Shown: in pieces, positions 1-10,747 of the stretch | Position numbering within the stretch: the first letter of the stretch is position 1 | How the letters are laid out: the number at the start of each line of letters is the position of its first letter | The notes under the pieces: model-generated | The model's database searches: none | Told to the model about the DNA's origin: nothing | The model's input: only the letters and a program-made list of their open reading frames with translations | Program-made: the position numbers and the translations under genes | Assembly: GCF_000224145.3 (NCBI RefSeq) | Contig: NW_004190420.2 | Location: 582,106-646,105 of the forward strand | Source: Ciona intestinalis | Lineage: Eukaryota; Chordata; Ascidiacea; Phlebobranchia; Cionidae | Direction: 5' to 3' | DNA: 64,000 nt

Positions 1-113
1 AAACTTTCATAGTTTTGTCGAGTAAAGCATGCTGACTGTTTTGTTTGTGTTAGTGTGGGGAAATAGTGCTGCGGAAACGACTTGTAAACATGAGTGTTTG
101 TCTGGAATAGTAT

Positions 114-306
114 AGTAGGGTGGGAGAAGATGGGACACCTTTAGCACATAATATCCAAATACCCTGATCGTGTTTTAAACAATTAACAATGGTCTATAAG
201 AGTCGTGAAGATATAGTTTTATAAATCTTTGAATGTTTCTTGTTTACTATTAAATGGAATGAGAAATTAGAGTTAAAAGGTGTGCCATCTTCCCCCCACC
301 CTACTG
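114..306. mobile_element. MITE-like inverted-repeat element, copy 1
   Basis: Nearly 195 bp with imperfect terminal inverted repeats: the left end reads AGTAGGGTGGGAGAAGATGG and the right end is its approximate reverse complement, ending CCACCCTACT. The inside carries the family's internal block (CCTGATCGTGTTTTAAAC). There is no coding capacity. It lies upstream of the first visible exon of the disordered-protein gene. Confidence 0.8.
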
Positions 307-315
307 TATATTAGT

Positions 316-346
316 AAAGGTGTGTCATCTTCCCCCCACCCTACTT
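316..346. mobile_element. Solo terminal fragment of the same MITE-like element
   Basis: Only the right-hand end of the element (AAAGGTGTGTCATCTTCCCC onward) is repeated here, about 10 bp after copy 1. It looks like a duplicated end or the stub of a second insertion. Confidence 0.6.
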
Positions 347-448
347 TATATTAGTGTAAGCTGCTAAAGTTGTTCAGTGACACCTAAACTTAGTTTATGC
401 ATTTAAAATCGAATAACTTTGTAATAACCCACTCGTTTTATTTCGTAG

Positions 449-3400
449 TTGTAGAAATCGTATTCAAAGAAACAAATCTAGCAACTAACGAAGAACCTGC
501 ACATGTAATCACGGAAGAAAAAGAGAGTGATCTAAAAGACGCTGTCCCATCAACAGAAGCTGCAGTGGTGGAAACTGACACCAACATTAAGCACACGGAG
601 GAAAATCCGCCAGCAGAACAGGCGGCCTTGTGTACACTTCCTAAGCCGAAACGTGTCAAGAGTGGATCTAAATTAAACAGCATATTGGAGCGTCTCTCTC
701 ACCGTCAAGAGCAACAAAAGTAAGTTAATATTGTATGATCGTAAAAAGTTTGTGGCGTTGATAATCTTTCTTAAGGATTTGTTGTGTCCTGGTGTGTTCT
801 ACTTAGGTGTGTAACCTTTTCCGATTACCTTAAATTTTAGGCATAAGCCTGTACCAACCTGTTACAAGTCGCTCGTGAATATACAGCGTTTAGCTCACTC
901 GCATTTATCAGCTCACAGCCAGTGATTGAATTACGAGGATTTATTACGTAATTGGCCGCTTAAAATAAGCAGCCAGATAATGCAAAATGCACTTAAGATG
1001 ACTTAAACTCCTCAAATCAGTAGTTGTTTAACTATATGTTTTTAATGATTTCAGGGTTGCTAACCACCAGGAAAACAGGCGAGAATCAAATACACTGTGC
1101 AATATCGATAGTGAGAAGTCAGCTACAATGCCAACAACGACGGGAAATGTTTGTTTAAACGTTTCACGGGAAACGAACCTTGGAGCTAAAAGTTCTGACA
1201 TCGTCCAGACCGAAAGACAAGCCATGATAGGAGTACAGTGTATACAGAATAAAGAAATGTCGCAAAGCTCTGTTTGCACAAGTACTGAACAGCGGTTGAC
1301 CCAACAGCAGCAGCAAGTCGTTTCTGTGGGCCCACAAACACAGAGACCGGTTCCGTGGCCACTTATGAGGGACCACGGCAAGGCGACAAGATATCAACCG
1401 AGCTTTCGAAATCGGATTGATTCACATCCTCCTAATCTACAGTCTGATCAACCAACAAGGTATCGTCCGAGTGCTGTTGGCAATATTACGGCGGAGCAGC
1501 CATTTAGACACCCACAAAGTAGCTCTTTCAATGCTCCACACTCGAGTGGATATAAACAGGAAAATTCGACATCCGCTTTACCCTATTCAATAGTTGAACA
1601 AAAGCACCGCAACAGGCGAACGAACAGTTTAAATGAAGTCGCAAAATACAGGCACCAACATGCGGCGCCAAGCTATCGTTCATCGGGCCAGATACTGACT
1701 TCCAACGGGGCGACTTCATTTCTTGATAAATGCTGGAGCTCAAAAATGAACACCGTGGCGGCAAGTGGCGTTCCACGGCGAGCCACAATACCTGGACCAA
1801 CCCGACCGGTGCAAGGACTAAGTGGTGCAACACCTGTCAACAAAACGGGAATATATTCCAACGATGCTCCTCTTGATCTTCGACACCCAAGCAAAATGCC
1901 GAAAATGGAGTACGCGGTAACCGATGACGGGGTGTTAGATTTTAGTATGGCAGCTCGAAACCGTCGCTCTAGCGGCAGTGATGGTAGTAAACCGGAAAGT
2001 TCCGTGAATAGTTCATTCGTCACAAACCGAAGAAATTCCCAGAGTTCTTCACGTGCTATTCACAACAAAGTCGCTCTACATGCTGCGCACTCCACAGGCC
2101 ATCAAACAAATCAAATTTTACCCGCGAATATACCGTTGAAGTTTCATGACGTGAGGTTCGACAAAGGCCGTCAAACGCATGGCGCCGGCATCGGCGGGAG
2201 GCCTTTAAAGGCATTCAGGAATGTGACGCCAAGACCGCTACCCACACTGGAAATTGGAAATCGAAAATTAATCCCTAATCGACAAGGTTTTGGGGCAATG
2301 CAACCGTATGAACAACCGCTATTTCGTCAGGGGTCCCGCGTGGTCACCGCACCGAAGAAAAGACCAAGAGATAAAGTAAAAGAGATATTCGTACCTTTTC
2401 CACCACCAGGACCAGAATTTAAAGAAAAAATGATGTACGTTACACAGAAAAGAGAAACTTTGCCGGTGTACAACAGGCCGCCACCAGACTATGAGGCAAG
2501 CACGAAAGCTATTCAACATCAGCGACCCAAGTACGGTCCTAAGTACCCGCCAATGCAAAACAATTTACCAATACCTGCCTTTAACGAAACGCATTCCAAT
2601 TGTAAAGGGGTGCGTTACGGCGTGCCGGGAAATACGTTCAAGATGCCAGTTTGCAGAAGTATCGATAACGTTTCTTCTCAGCACCTGGACAAAGAGGTTA
2701 TGAAACGATGCATTAGCAAGGCTCAGCATGAGCTTAATCGTCAGCCGTACGACGCTAGACACCAAACCAATGTATCAGCAAGCCGAGATCCATCGTACGG
2801 CTCACGGAATCCGGCGATTCACAAGTTTGTTGCTTGCAGTCAGTCATCCAATCGACCACATTGCGAACGTGCGCATCATAACCAAAAACATGCGGTGCCT
2901 TTTCCAGGTGGACCGACACACCCCCATATTGCACCCTACTCCGCCCCAGGTACATCATACTAATATGATCATTTGTACGTTGTTTTAGTTTAACCCTCAA
3001 CATTTCTTAGGCGTGATGAGACACACGACATGCCCCACCGCAACGAATAGCAGCAATGTTCCCCCTCCATTGCCTCGTGTAATGTCTTCCAATAGCAGAA
3101 CAACACTAGAAAACAACGTTTCCATGGATACGGAAACACTGACAAATTTAAAAAGTAAGGCTATTAATATACAATGTAAGGTTAACGTTGTATATCACGA
3201 TATATGTATTTAGCGGAAGAACATATAATGTTCCCGAATTCAGACAAGCCGACTTCGCCGAGAGAAAGTCTCACAATGACTCCTGGATTTGATGAACCTG
3301 CTAAAGACGACAAGGAATTAAATGAACAAAATGTATCTGCGCCAACTTCTCACCAAAAGGACGTTTTTACTCCCCAAACTGGTCCACAAAATATCACCCA

Positions 3401-5649
3401 GGTAATACACACAACTATTGATGTACCAGTGCGGTACATCGATATTTTTTAGTAGTCAGCTAACTTTGTTGTTGTACAGCTACAGAAGGGGTTGACTTTG
3501 AACGAAAAAAGTCTCGTCGCCAATTTAACAAGCAAGGAAGCAGAGCTGGGCGCGGTAAGTATCCGTTATTGTAATGAATCCCTTTGTTTAATAATAAATT
3601 TTACCTTTGTGGGCTACCGAGAGTTTTTCGCGAATTACGCATACTTCTGCGTTTTGTAATGTTAGTATATGTGTTGTTTTTAACCGCTTGCCATCTTTTC
3701 AATAGCCCCAGGGAGATTCCAAGTGTGGCGAACTCTACAATCGTTCGAGCAACCAACTGTCTCCAAGCGTAATGTTTTCTGTCACACCAGCTTGCACAGG
3801 TAATCGCGTATTCTAACCACGTAAAGCAGTTACTATATAGTCTCTCAACTCTATATTCAGACACGATTGTTTCACTTTACTTGTAATAAAAAGCTTCACT
3901 AATATTTTTTCCGCTGAAACTCCGCATCGCTTACCAAAAAAATCGCATGAAACCCTAACCCTACCCGTTTACTTTCAGTAACGAACAGTGCACCGCAATA
4001 CATGCTAAAATCAGATTTGCACTCCAAATCTATATTCTCATCAGCTTCAATTTCCGTGGAAGACGCGCTTTGTAATAATGAACTCAAGGAAACAAACCTC
4101 TGCAAAGAAAGTGCAGATAACGTCACCCATTTAAAGGAGACAAATCTTTCCAAAGATACCACCTTCTTTGATGAATCTAAATCAGAAATGACAAACGGTA
4201 AGTCAAAGTTGCACTAAGAAAGGCCAAGCTTGGAGGTATCCCAATACTTAAACTGAATACTAGGAGGAGTAAAAGCACAAATCAATAAACGTGTCCGTTG
4301 TTTTTTTTAACAGGTAATGATGAAAATCCCAACAGCGAAGAGGACAGCGCCAAACCATCAAAAAAGTTCGTTCAGAAATTAAAACTGCGGGCAGTGACTT
4401 CACAGGTAAACACTGTGGTTTTCATTTGGGTATTTGCTGCCAATTCTAACGACCTAATTTGCGTATTAAGGAGAGAGACGGTGCAACCGCAAAGAAATGG
4501 ACGCTGGTTGACGAGAAACAGCTGGCACAGGGAGAATCGGAAACTTCCAGTACGTTGATTAAAAACAACGAAATATCGGTAAATAGTTCATTTTTCTAGC
4601 AAAATAACAACATGGAATATTTGTTATTTTATGACCATATATTTTAGAAAACAACGACGACACCACTAAAGACTGAGAATCGGGGTCGTCAGAAAAGAAA
4701 ACTGGTGAGATCAAAGAAACAGAACAATGCTGAGCAACAACAAACAGCCGAACAAGCAAATAACTATTTAAATATGGCACCCCAGCAAACATTCACGAAG
4801 CGTCTTGACTTGTACTCGGTGAAAATAGCACTCTCTGCACTTGGATCTGTAGGTCTGCCAATCGTTTCTTTAAGACAGGATTTGAATTTAAACGCAGGCA
4901 AAACTCTGGTACCAATATTGCCTAAATTACCCCAGGATGTCGCGACAACTGTTGAACAGTCTTTGGCGTCACGTGACTTGGGTAAATGTACATCTCCTAC
5001 TGATGCAATCGATATAAGCGATCGCTTCCATGTACAAGTCAGTTTTTCGCCGCAGTGCGATCACGACGGGGTTTTCGTGGAGGACAAAGTAGTTGTTGTC
5101 GAAAGCACCGAAGAAAAATGTCGAAATAATGAAGAAAAATGGAACCAGATTGACGACCCAAACTCACTAAGATTGGTCAGAGCACAGAAAAGATCGTTTG
5201 CCGCTTCAGAAATCGGTGATATAGAATACGTGCCAGCTGTAAACGGCGACCATTCCTATTCGAAAACATCGAGTAGCGGAAACAGCAGTTCGAACTCGAG
5301 TCCAGAATCAACCTTTGTAAACCATGCGAAGAGACGAGCTTATCCAAGTGTACGTTTAGACGACAATGACCTTATTTCTGGAGGCAGAACTGAGTACTTG
5401 AAGGACGATAAAAACTCTTTGCAAATAAAAGACGAAGATGGAAAGTTCGACCATCTTTCTACTGAATGTGCTGCTGAAAACTTGACAACTTTCGGATCAA
5501 AATGTGGAAAAACGAATTTAGCGAAAGTGAAACATTTTACTCGTATTATGCCGGCGATATCCATTCGGTGCGGGCGCAACAAGCTAACTGGTTCCGTCGA
5601 ACAGAAGAGACGGTCAATTCGTAAATACTCCAAGAATTTCGTTTCTTAA
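449..5649 (+). CDS. Large low-complexity, probably disordered protein of unknown function (5' incomplete)
   Basis: Ten exons join in phase: 449 or 455-719, 1055-2949, 3011-3154, 3214-3401, 3480-3554, 3706-3799, 3979-4197, 4314-4405, 4471-4578 and 4648-5649 (stop). They give about 1,360 residues. Every junction is GT-AG. The first visible exon enters with one base pending, so the true start lies upstream, probably outside the window; the ATG at 397 sits in apparent intron. I recognise no folded domain. The protein is rich in Ser, Asn, Pro, Gln, Lys and Arg. Visible short motifs are APLDLRHPS near 1865 (like the PxDLS peptide that binds CtBP corepressors), PPPDY near 2485 (a PPxY WW-binding peptide), several basic clusters such as RGRQKRK near 4683, and a peptide E-T-N-L seen four times. 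A nuclear adaptor or corepressor-type role is inference only. The gene model is firmer than any function. Confidence 0.75.
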
Positions 5650-6848
5650 ATGGTGGAGATCAAACCGTAGCAAATGCCCGCTCGCAAAGAAAAAGACAGC
5701 TACTCGTAAACTGTAAACGAAGCGAAGAGTAGTTTGTCTGAAGTTAAGTTTACTTGTGCTGCTCCTTTTTGTGTGATCGCCAAAACTGCCATATATACAC
5801 ACCTGTTTACCTTTCCTTGTTTGAGTTTCGTTGCAAAATGAACAGCGTTTAACCCAACACATCTGCCAGCTTTTGATACACATCATGTATACAAACCGTT
5901 CGTGCTTGCTTGTAACCGCCCAAAGGTGAAAATAAGTTTCAATAATTGTGTGCTTCTTTATTATGTCCACAGTGTAAAAGGTACAGTCACAGTTATATGG
6001 GTAATTAATGGCGTTTGCGAGGATGTTACTTTTTGGGGTATTCGCGGAATTGATTTAGATCCCTTGTGGAATAGAAATCCACGTTTTTCTTGACAGCAAG
6101 TCATTTAATTCCAAACATAATACTTGCTAGCTATACGCGTTAAGTGAGTTACGTTAGAAGCATCCAGAATAACTCGGTGATTTAATATTTCCTGTCCCTG
6201 TCAGCACACGCGCACAGTTTAGTAATTTGCATAAGTATATAGTAGTTTGCTTGTGCAAGAAGAACCTGTTTGACCGTATTGTTACTGATTTAGTTAATAC
6301 TGTTTGTACTCACCATGCTAATTTTCTTACTTTGCAGTTCTGCAAAATGCCTCCACATATATGTCACACATGACACATATATATTTATCATTTCAGTCGC
6401 AATATTTACAAGGTACACAAACTACCATCTGGCGAGCAGCTGTACCACACCGTTCATGCTTCATTTGCTACACAAGGTACACGTAATTTGCGGCAAAACA
6501 GCAGCCGCAAAAAAAATGCCAAAGATTCGTAATTTCTATTATTAACTGAACTGAACTTCAAAACCATGCGCTGTAATATAACGTTCGCTTCACAGTGCTG
6601 TATACAAGTCTTCCAAAGCTACACTGACTTGAAGCGTATACCGTGAGAACACACAACAGATTAGTACAAAACTCGTGGCAATGCTGATTATTTGATCGTT
6701 TTCACGCAGAAGTGATGATTTCTGTCGAATAGTTTCTTTCCGGAGTCATCTCACTTGACGTAGAAGGCGTGTGATCATTTAACTGCAAGTGAAGGTAGAG
6801 TATTATACGACGAAGGTAAACATAACATGTGCTAATATTCCTTTTAGT

Positions 6849-7214
6849 AAGGTGGGGTAAGATGGGATATATTTTATATAGTAGGGTGAGGGAAGATGGG
6901 ACACCTTTAGCACATAATATCTAAATATCCTGATCACGTTTTAAACAATTACCAACGGTCTATGGGAGTCGTGAGAACATGGTTTTATAATTTTTCGAAT
7001 GTTCTTTGTTTACCACTAAATGAGATGAGAAAATAGAGGTAAAAGGTGTCACATCTCCCCCCACCCCACTGTATTTATCTATTCTCGTCCCACTTGGTAT
7101 TAAAAATAAAGAATATTTCGAGAATTATATAACTGTTAAAAGAGTCTTGTTTATTAAAAGAGCCTCACAATCAGAAAATATTGGATTTGGGTGGCATCCC
7201 ATCTTACCCCACAG
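6849..7214. mobile_element. Outer MITE-like copy, split by an inner copy
   Basis: The left end (GGTGGGGTAAGATGGGATAT, 6851-6870) and right end (ATCCCATCTTACCCCACAGT, 7197-7216) are inverted repeats of each other but are separated by a complete second copy at 6880-7072. The outer copy belongs to a variant whose termini read GGGGTAAGATGGGATA rather than GGGGGAAGATGGGACACC. Confidence 0.7.
6880..7072. mobile_element. Inner MITE-like copy, nested
   Basis: About 193 bp running from AGTAGGGTGAGGGAAGATGG to CCACCCCACTGTA, with the family's internal landmarks in order: TTTAGCACATAATATC, CCTGATCACGTTTTAAAC, GGTTTTATAA and TTGTTTACCAC. It is inserted inside the outer copy, so it is the younger of the two. 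Confidence 0.8.
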
Positions 7215-7290
7215 TACTTTCTCTTTTGGTACATAAATTATATCAATGTGTCAGACTGTTTGTCATAAGATATGGATACACTCGTAACGT

Positions 7291-9813
7291 TCATACCTCC
7301 ATCACTGACATCACGTGATTTGTGTCTGGAAAATCGTCATTTGATGACGTCACGTGAAAGGTTGAATCTCCCACGCTTATGTCTGTATCTGCCTGGTGTC
7401 GCTGGGTATTACGTCCCAGGGGAAACGAAAAACGTATGCTGGCAATGACTGACCAAACACCACCCCGCATTGACCTGGGAGAACGAGTCGCTTGTTTCTC
7501 GATGGGTTGTGCAGTTTGTAGTACAGTTGTCTCGGCAGCAACTTTAACTTTACGTCGGACTACCTTGTAACGCTTTCCTTGCGAGTTCGTTCTGGGAGAT
7601 TCCGTTTTATAGTTCGCGGTGTTTCGCATCAAGATTCGTTGGCGATTAATTGCAGAAGCTTTTATTCGCGGAGAGTTTTCGAATTCCATTCCACTCGTGC
7701 TCTTAATTTGACGTCGGATGATTCTTTTCATCTTTCGTGTCTCTATATCCGGGGAAGGAAGCCGTATAACTTTCTGATTTAACCCCTCCTGCCTTATCTG
7801 TTCGCTCTCGTTATCAGACACTTGTGAAGTACAAGCTGTGCTTTGACCCAGCTCAACCGAGTTACTGTCTTCTACTTTTTGTTCACTAGGATTTATTTTG
7901 GAGACCGTTTGCTGCTGGTCACTTTCATTCATGGCATTCGGCCGAATAAACAATCGTCGTATTTTATCCCAACCACCCTCGGTTTGTATTTGTTCGGCGT
8001 CATTTTTCTTTGCCAAGGCCATGTCTCTCTTCTCTTTTAACTCGTTTATCCTTAGCATGCTACCAGGTCGTCTCTCATACTGCGGGTCGTGAGGGTTCGT
8101 TGAAAGCGTGTCCACCACATGACTTCCGTCACTTGGTGGCGTCACTTCAACTTTGCTGTGCCCACGTGACCGATTTAAATTTTCTACGCCATCACCCACT
8201 CTGGACACAAAGAAATCTTGTATATTAGAACGTATGTCTGGAAATGAAAACTGTCGCTCGTTTATAGAGTCACAGCTGCCAGATCGTCTCCTTGCAGCTT
8301 CTAAACTAGTAGAAACATCAACCGACTTGCGACTTGTGTATTTAGTCAATGCAACCGCTTTTTGCTTTTTCTCAATTTCCTCGTGTTTCTTTTTCTTGGC
8401 ACGCACCGCTCCTTTCTTTTTTTCCTTTTCACGAAGTCGTTTTATTTTCCTAGATGCGTGGCCAGAGCCGAGCACCGCACACAGCCAAGTAAACGCTTCA
8501 ACTACACCAGTTCCAGTTTCGGCAGACACGAATTGTACCTCTAAAAAGCAAAATACGGTAAGTTGGAATAAGATGGGTTATGTTTTAATTTTCTCTTCTC
8601 GTCCTAGGAAATAAGGGATTTTAGTGCTAATGTTATCTCATCTTACCCCGTAATACTATAAACTGGTTTACAAATTTATTATGTTCAAAATGTTTCATGC
8701 TCACTCACTGTATTTCCTTCCCCTCGTGTTTGAGTTTAAATCAAGTTTTTCCTGAAAATGGCCTGACGTCATAGGTCGCGTCATATTCTCGGCCTTGTTT
8801 ACAATCACGAGCAGCGGAACTCCCTTTCTTTCGGGTCGACTCAGAATGTCCTGCATAGAAACCGAAATAGACAAACAAAGTGCAAAACCTGGCCACCACG
8901 TTTAAAGAATGGTTTAAGAAAGTTTCTCACTTCAATCAGTTCCTTGTTTTCGTTCATTCTTCCCCAGTCGTTACAGTCCAGGACGTATACGATAGCAGCG
9001 GCTGTGATTAGATAATGCTTCCACAACGGGACCATTTTCTCTCCGCCCCCAACGTCCATCACATCAAGTTCAATGTCGTTAAATGGTAGGATCTCCATGT
9101 TAAAACCTGCGCGGATGAATATTTAAATGCTGATAGATGTCATGAATTTGATAAACACTAAAAATGTTGGGGAATATGATTCCAGGTTTGGAACTTGTAA
9201 GAACATAATAAATATACATTGTTTGGACCGTCGATAATGGCGTACATTTACAAGTACAATGGGGTGAGATGGGATACCGTTAGCACCAAAAACTAGATTT
9301 CCTTTTCTTGTTTTTAAGGTTTAACAACGCTCTTTTAGAGTCGTGGGACTACGGTTATATAATTCTGTAAGTTTTATTTAACATCAATTGAGACGAGAAA
9401 AGAGAGTAAAACGTACCCCGTTGTACCCCACTATATTTTTATACACTGAATACAATGAACATAATGACACAACGTCGCATGACTTGAATGTTAGTTAAAT
9501 TTAAAACACACTACTTCTATTGGTTTATAATGATGATTGGTTCGCACATAATAATCATCACGCAGTACGGCATGTATATGAACAGGTATGTAGCTTATTA
9601 TAGCTCACCGAACGTCGGGACTGACAAAATCTTTTTCCCGGTCAAAAGCTTGTAAAGTATTGTTGTCTTACCAGAGTTTTTCAACCCTAAAATTTGCAGG
9701 ATGTAAATTTTAACATTGTACGAATTTTAGCGGCGGTTGTAAATATATAACTCACCTAGCATAAGAACAGTTTCTCTTCGTTTCTGCAGTAATCTTGTCA
9801 TTATGTGTCCCAT
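7291..9813 (-). CDS. Atypical Arf-like small GTPase with long C-terminal tail
   Basis: Five exons on the - strand: 9813-9756 (ATG), 9686-9609, 9106-8931, 8850-8709 and 8540-7291, giving 567 residues with all phases agreeing. The G domain is Arf-type: P-loop GLKNSGKTT (residues 20-28), VPTFGFNME (43-50, like Arf VPTVGFNVE), DVGGGEKMVPLW from 63, NKAE (122-125) and SAETG (157-161). The usual catalytic Gln after DVGG is Gly, as in ARL13B, and the guanine-specificity Asp of NKxD is Glu. From about residue 170 the protein continues as a Lys/Arg/Glu-rich stretch (RKIKRLREKEKKKG) and then a low-complexity tail. ARL13B also pairs GGG with a long tail and works at cilia, so a ciliary ARL13-like role is a reasonable inference, but the rest of the G domain is not clearly ARL13. 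Residue 2 is Gly, so N-myristoylation is possible. Confidence 0.85.
8558..8655. mobile_element. Short MITE-like copy in a GTPase intron
   Basis: About 100 bp between imperfect inverted ends (GGAATAAGATGGGTTA and ATCTCATCTTACCCCGTAAT) inside the intron 8541-8708. It seems to be an internally deleted version of the family, with TTTTCTCTTCTCGTCC as a remaining internal landmark. Confidence 0.55.
9255..9435. mobile_element. MITE-like copy in a GTPase intron
   Basis: About 180 bp from CAATGGGGTGAGATGGGATA to TACCCCACTATA, within the intron 9107-9608. It keeps the internal landmarks TTTAACAACGCTCTTTTAG, GAGTCGTGGGACTACGG and GACGAGAAAAGAGAG, but the two ends have diverged. Confidence 0.7.
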
Positions 9814-10747
9814 TCTATACAATGTAACGCAAATTTAAACTTCCCTTACGTACTAAAGGCACTCGGGGGAGGATTCAGCAGTCTATACTTAAAGTAACCA
9901 GAAACAATGCAGTGCACAAAACACAAGCAACGGGGCAGTGCGGTCGCAACAATAAACGTCACACAGAAACTGACTATACGAGGATACAATGACTGCCAGC
10001 ACGATCTAACATGATAACATCACTGTTTATCAATATTAGTCAAATATATATATATGCAGAATAAACGTAGTTCATGGTTGAAAATTACCGACTTACCACT
10101 AAAGGCTCACAGTGTAGACGAGGATCCTTCCATTACAAGAAACAGTAATTTAGTGCAGAAGCTAGTCTACCTGTTCTATGTACAGTGATTCATATATGGA
10201 CGATGATCTCACAGCTTTGTTGTGTTCACTTGCACCGTACACGGAGTCACTCCTAATTATTTTATCTTGAATCACTTCCCGGTTGGTTGGCATTTATTCC
10301 AAGCAAACTAAGCTGTCGTGGTGCGACATTCAGTGGACGTTTAAAACACGCAGATAAGCATGCATGGTTCTGCTTCGTTCGGTACCAGTGTTTTGAGATA
10401 AAGGACTTAGTGCATATCATGGCGTTAGAACACAATGTTAGTAAGAAGGTATATATATATACGGTATACAAAATAAATCTTTAAGGCATTGGGTCACAGA
10501 ATGTACAATTAAAAGGTTTTCTAGCTTGGAGAAAGAGCGAAAATGAAACTCAACAAACGGACGGGTCGCTATTGGTAAAAAAGTGATTAGAGCGGCTGAT
10601 TTAAAAATACAACACCTATTCAACCTTTGCATTATAGTGCGAAAACAGCTGGCTTGCAAATAAACTTAAGGGTACGATGGTTTGATTTTCTGTCCATGCA
10701 TTATGCATAGGTTTAACACTGGAGACGTGAACAACTATTGGTGAAAA
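9814..10747. other. Intergenic spacer, no gene seen
   Basis: This lies between the start of the GTPase and the stop of SGPP, both on the - strand. It should hold the GTPase promoter and the SGPP 3' UTR. A short TA run (near 10448) and AT-rich stretches are the only notable features. The open frames here are short and unlike any family I know. Confidence 0.6.

Larger units (their letters stand above)
5650..7290. other. Convergent intergenic region with nested repeat
   Basis: This lies between the stop of the + strand disordered-protein gene and the stop of the - strand GTPase gene, so it should hold both 3' UTRs. No convincing exon is seen. The only clear structure is the pair of nested MITE-like copies at 6849-7214. 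The short open frames here have no family resemblance. Confidence 0.6.

Noticed and set aside
397-448. ATG at 397 as the start of the disordered-protein gene
   Set aside because: Two good acceptor sites (TTTCGTAG and TTGTAG) lie between it and the first conserved codons, and the preceding residues look like translated intron.
6300-6545. Open frame of about 76 codons in the spacer after the disordered-protein gene
   Set aside because: No family resemblance, no splice support and AT-rich composition; it is likely 3' UTR.
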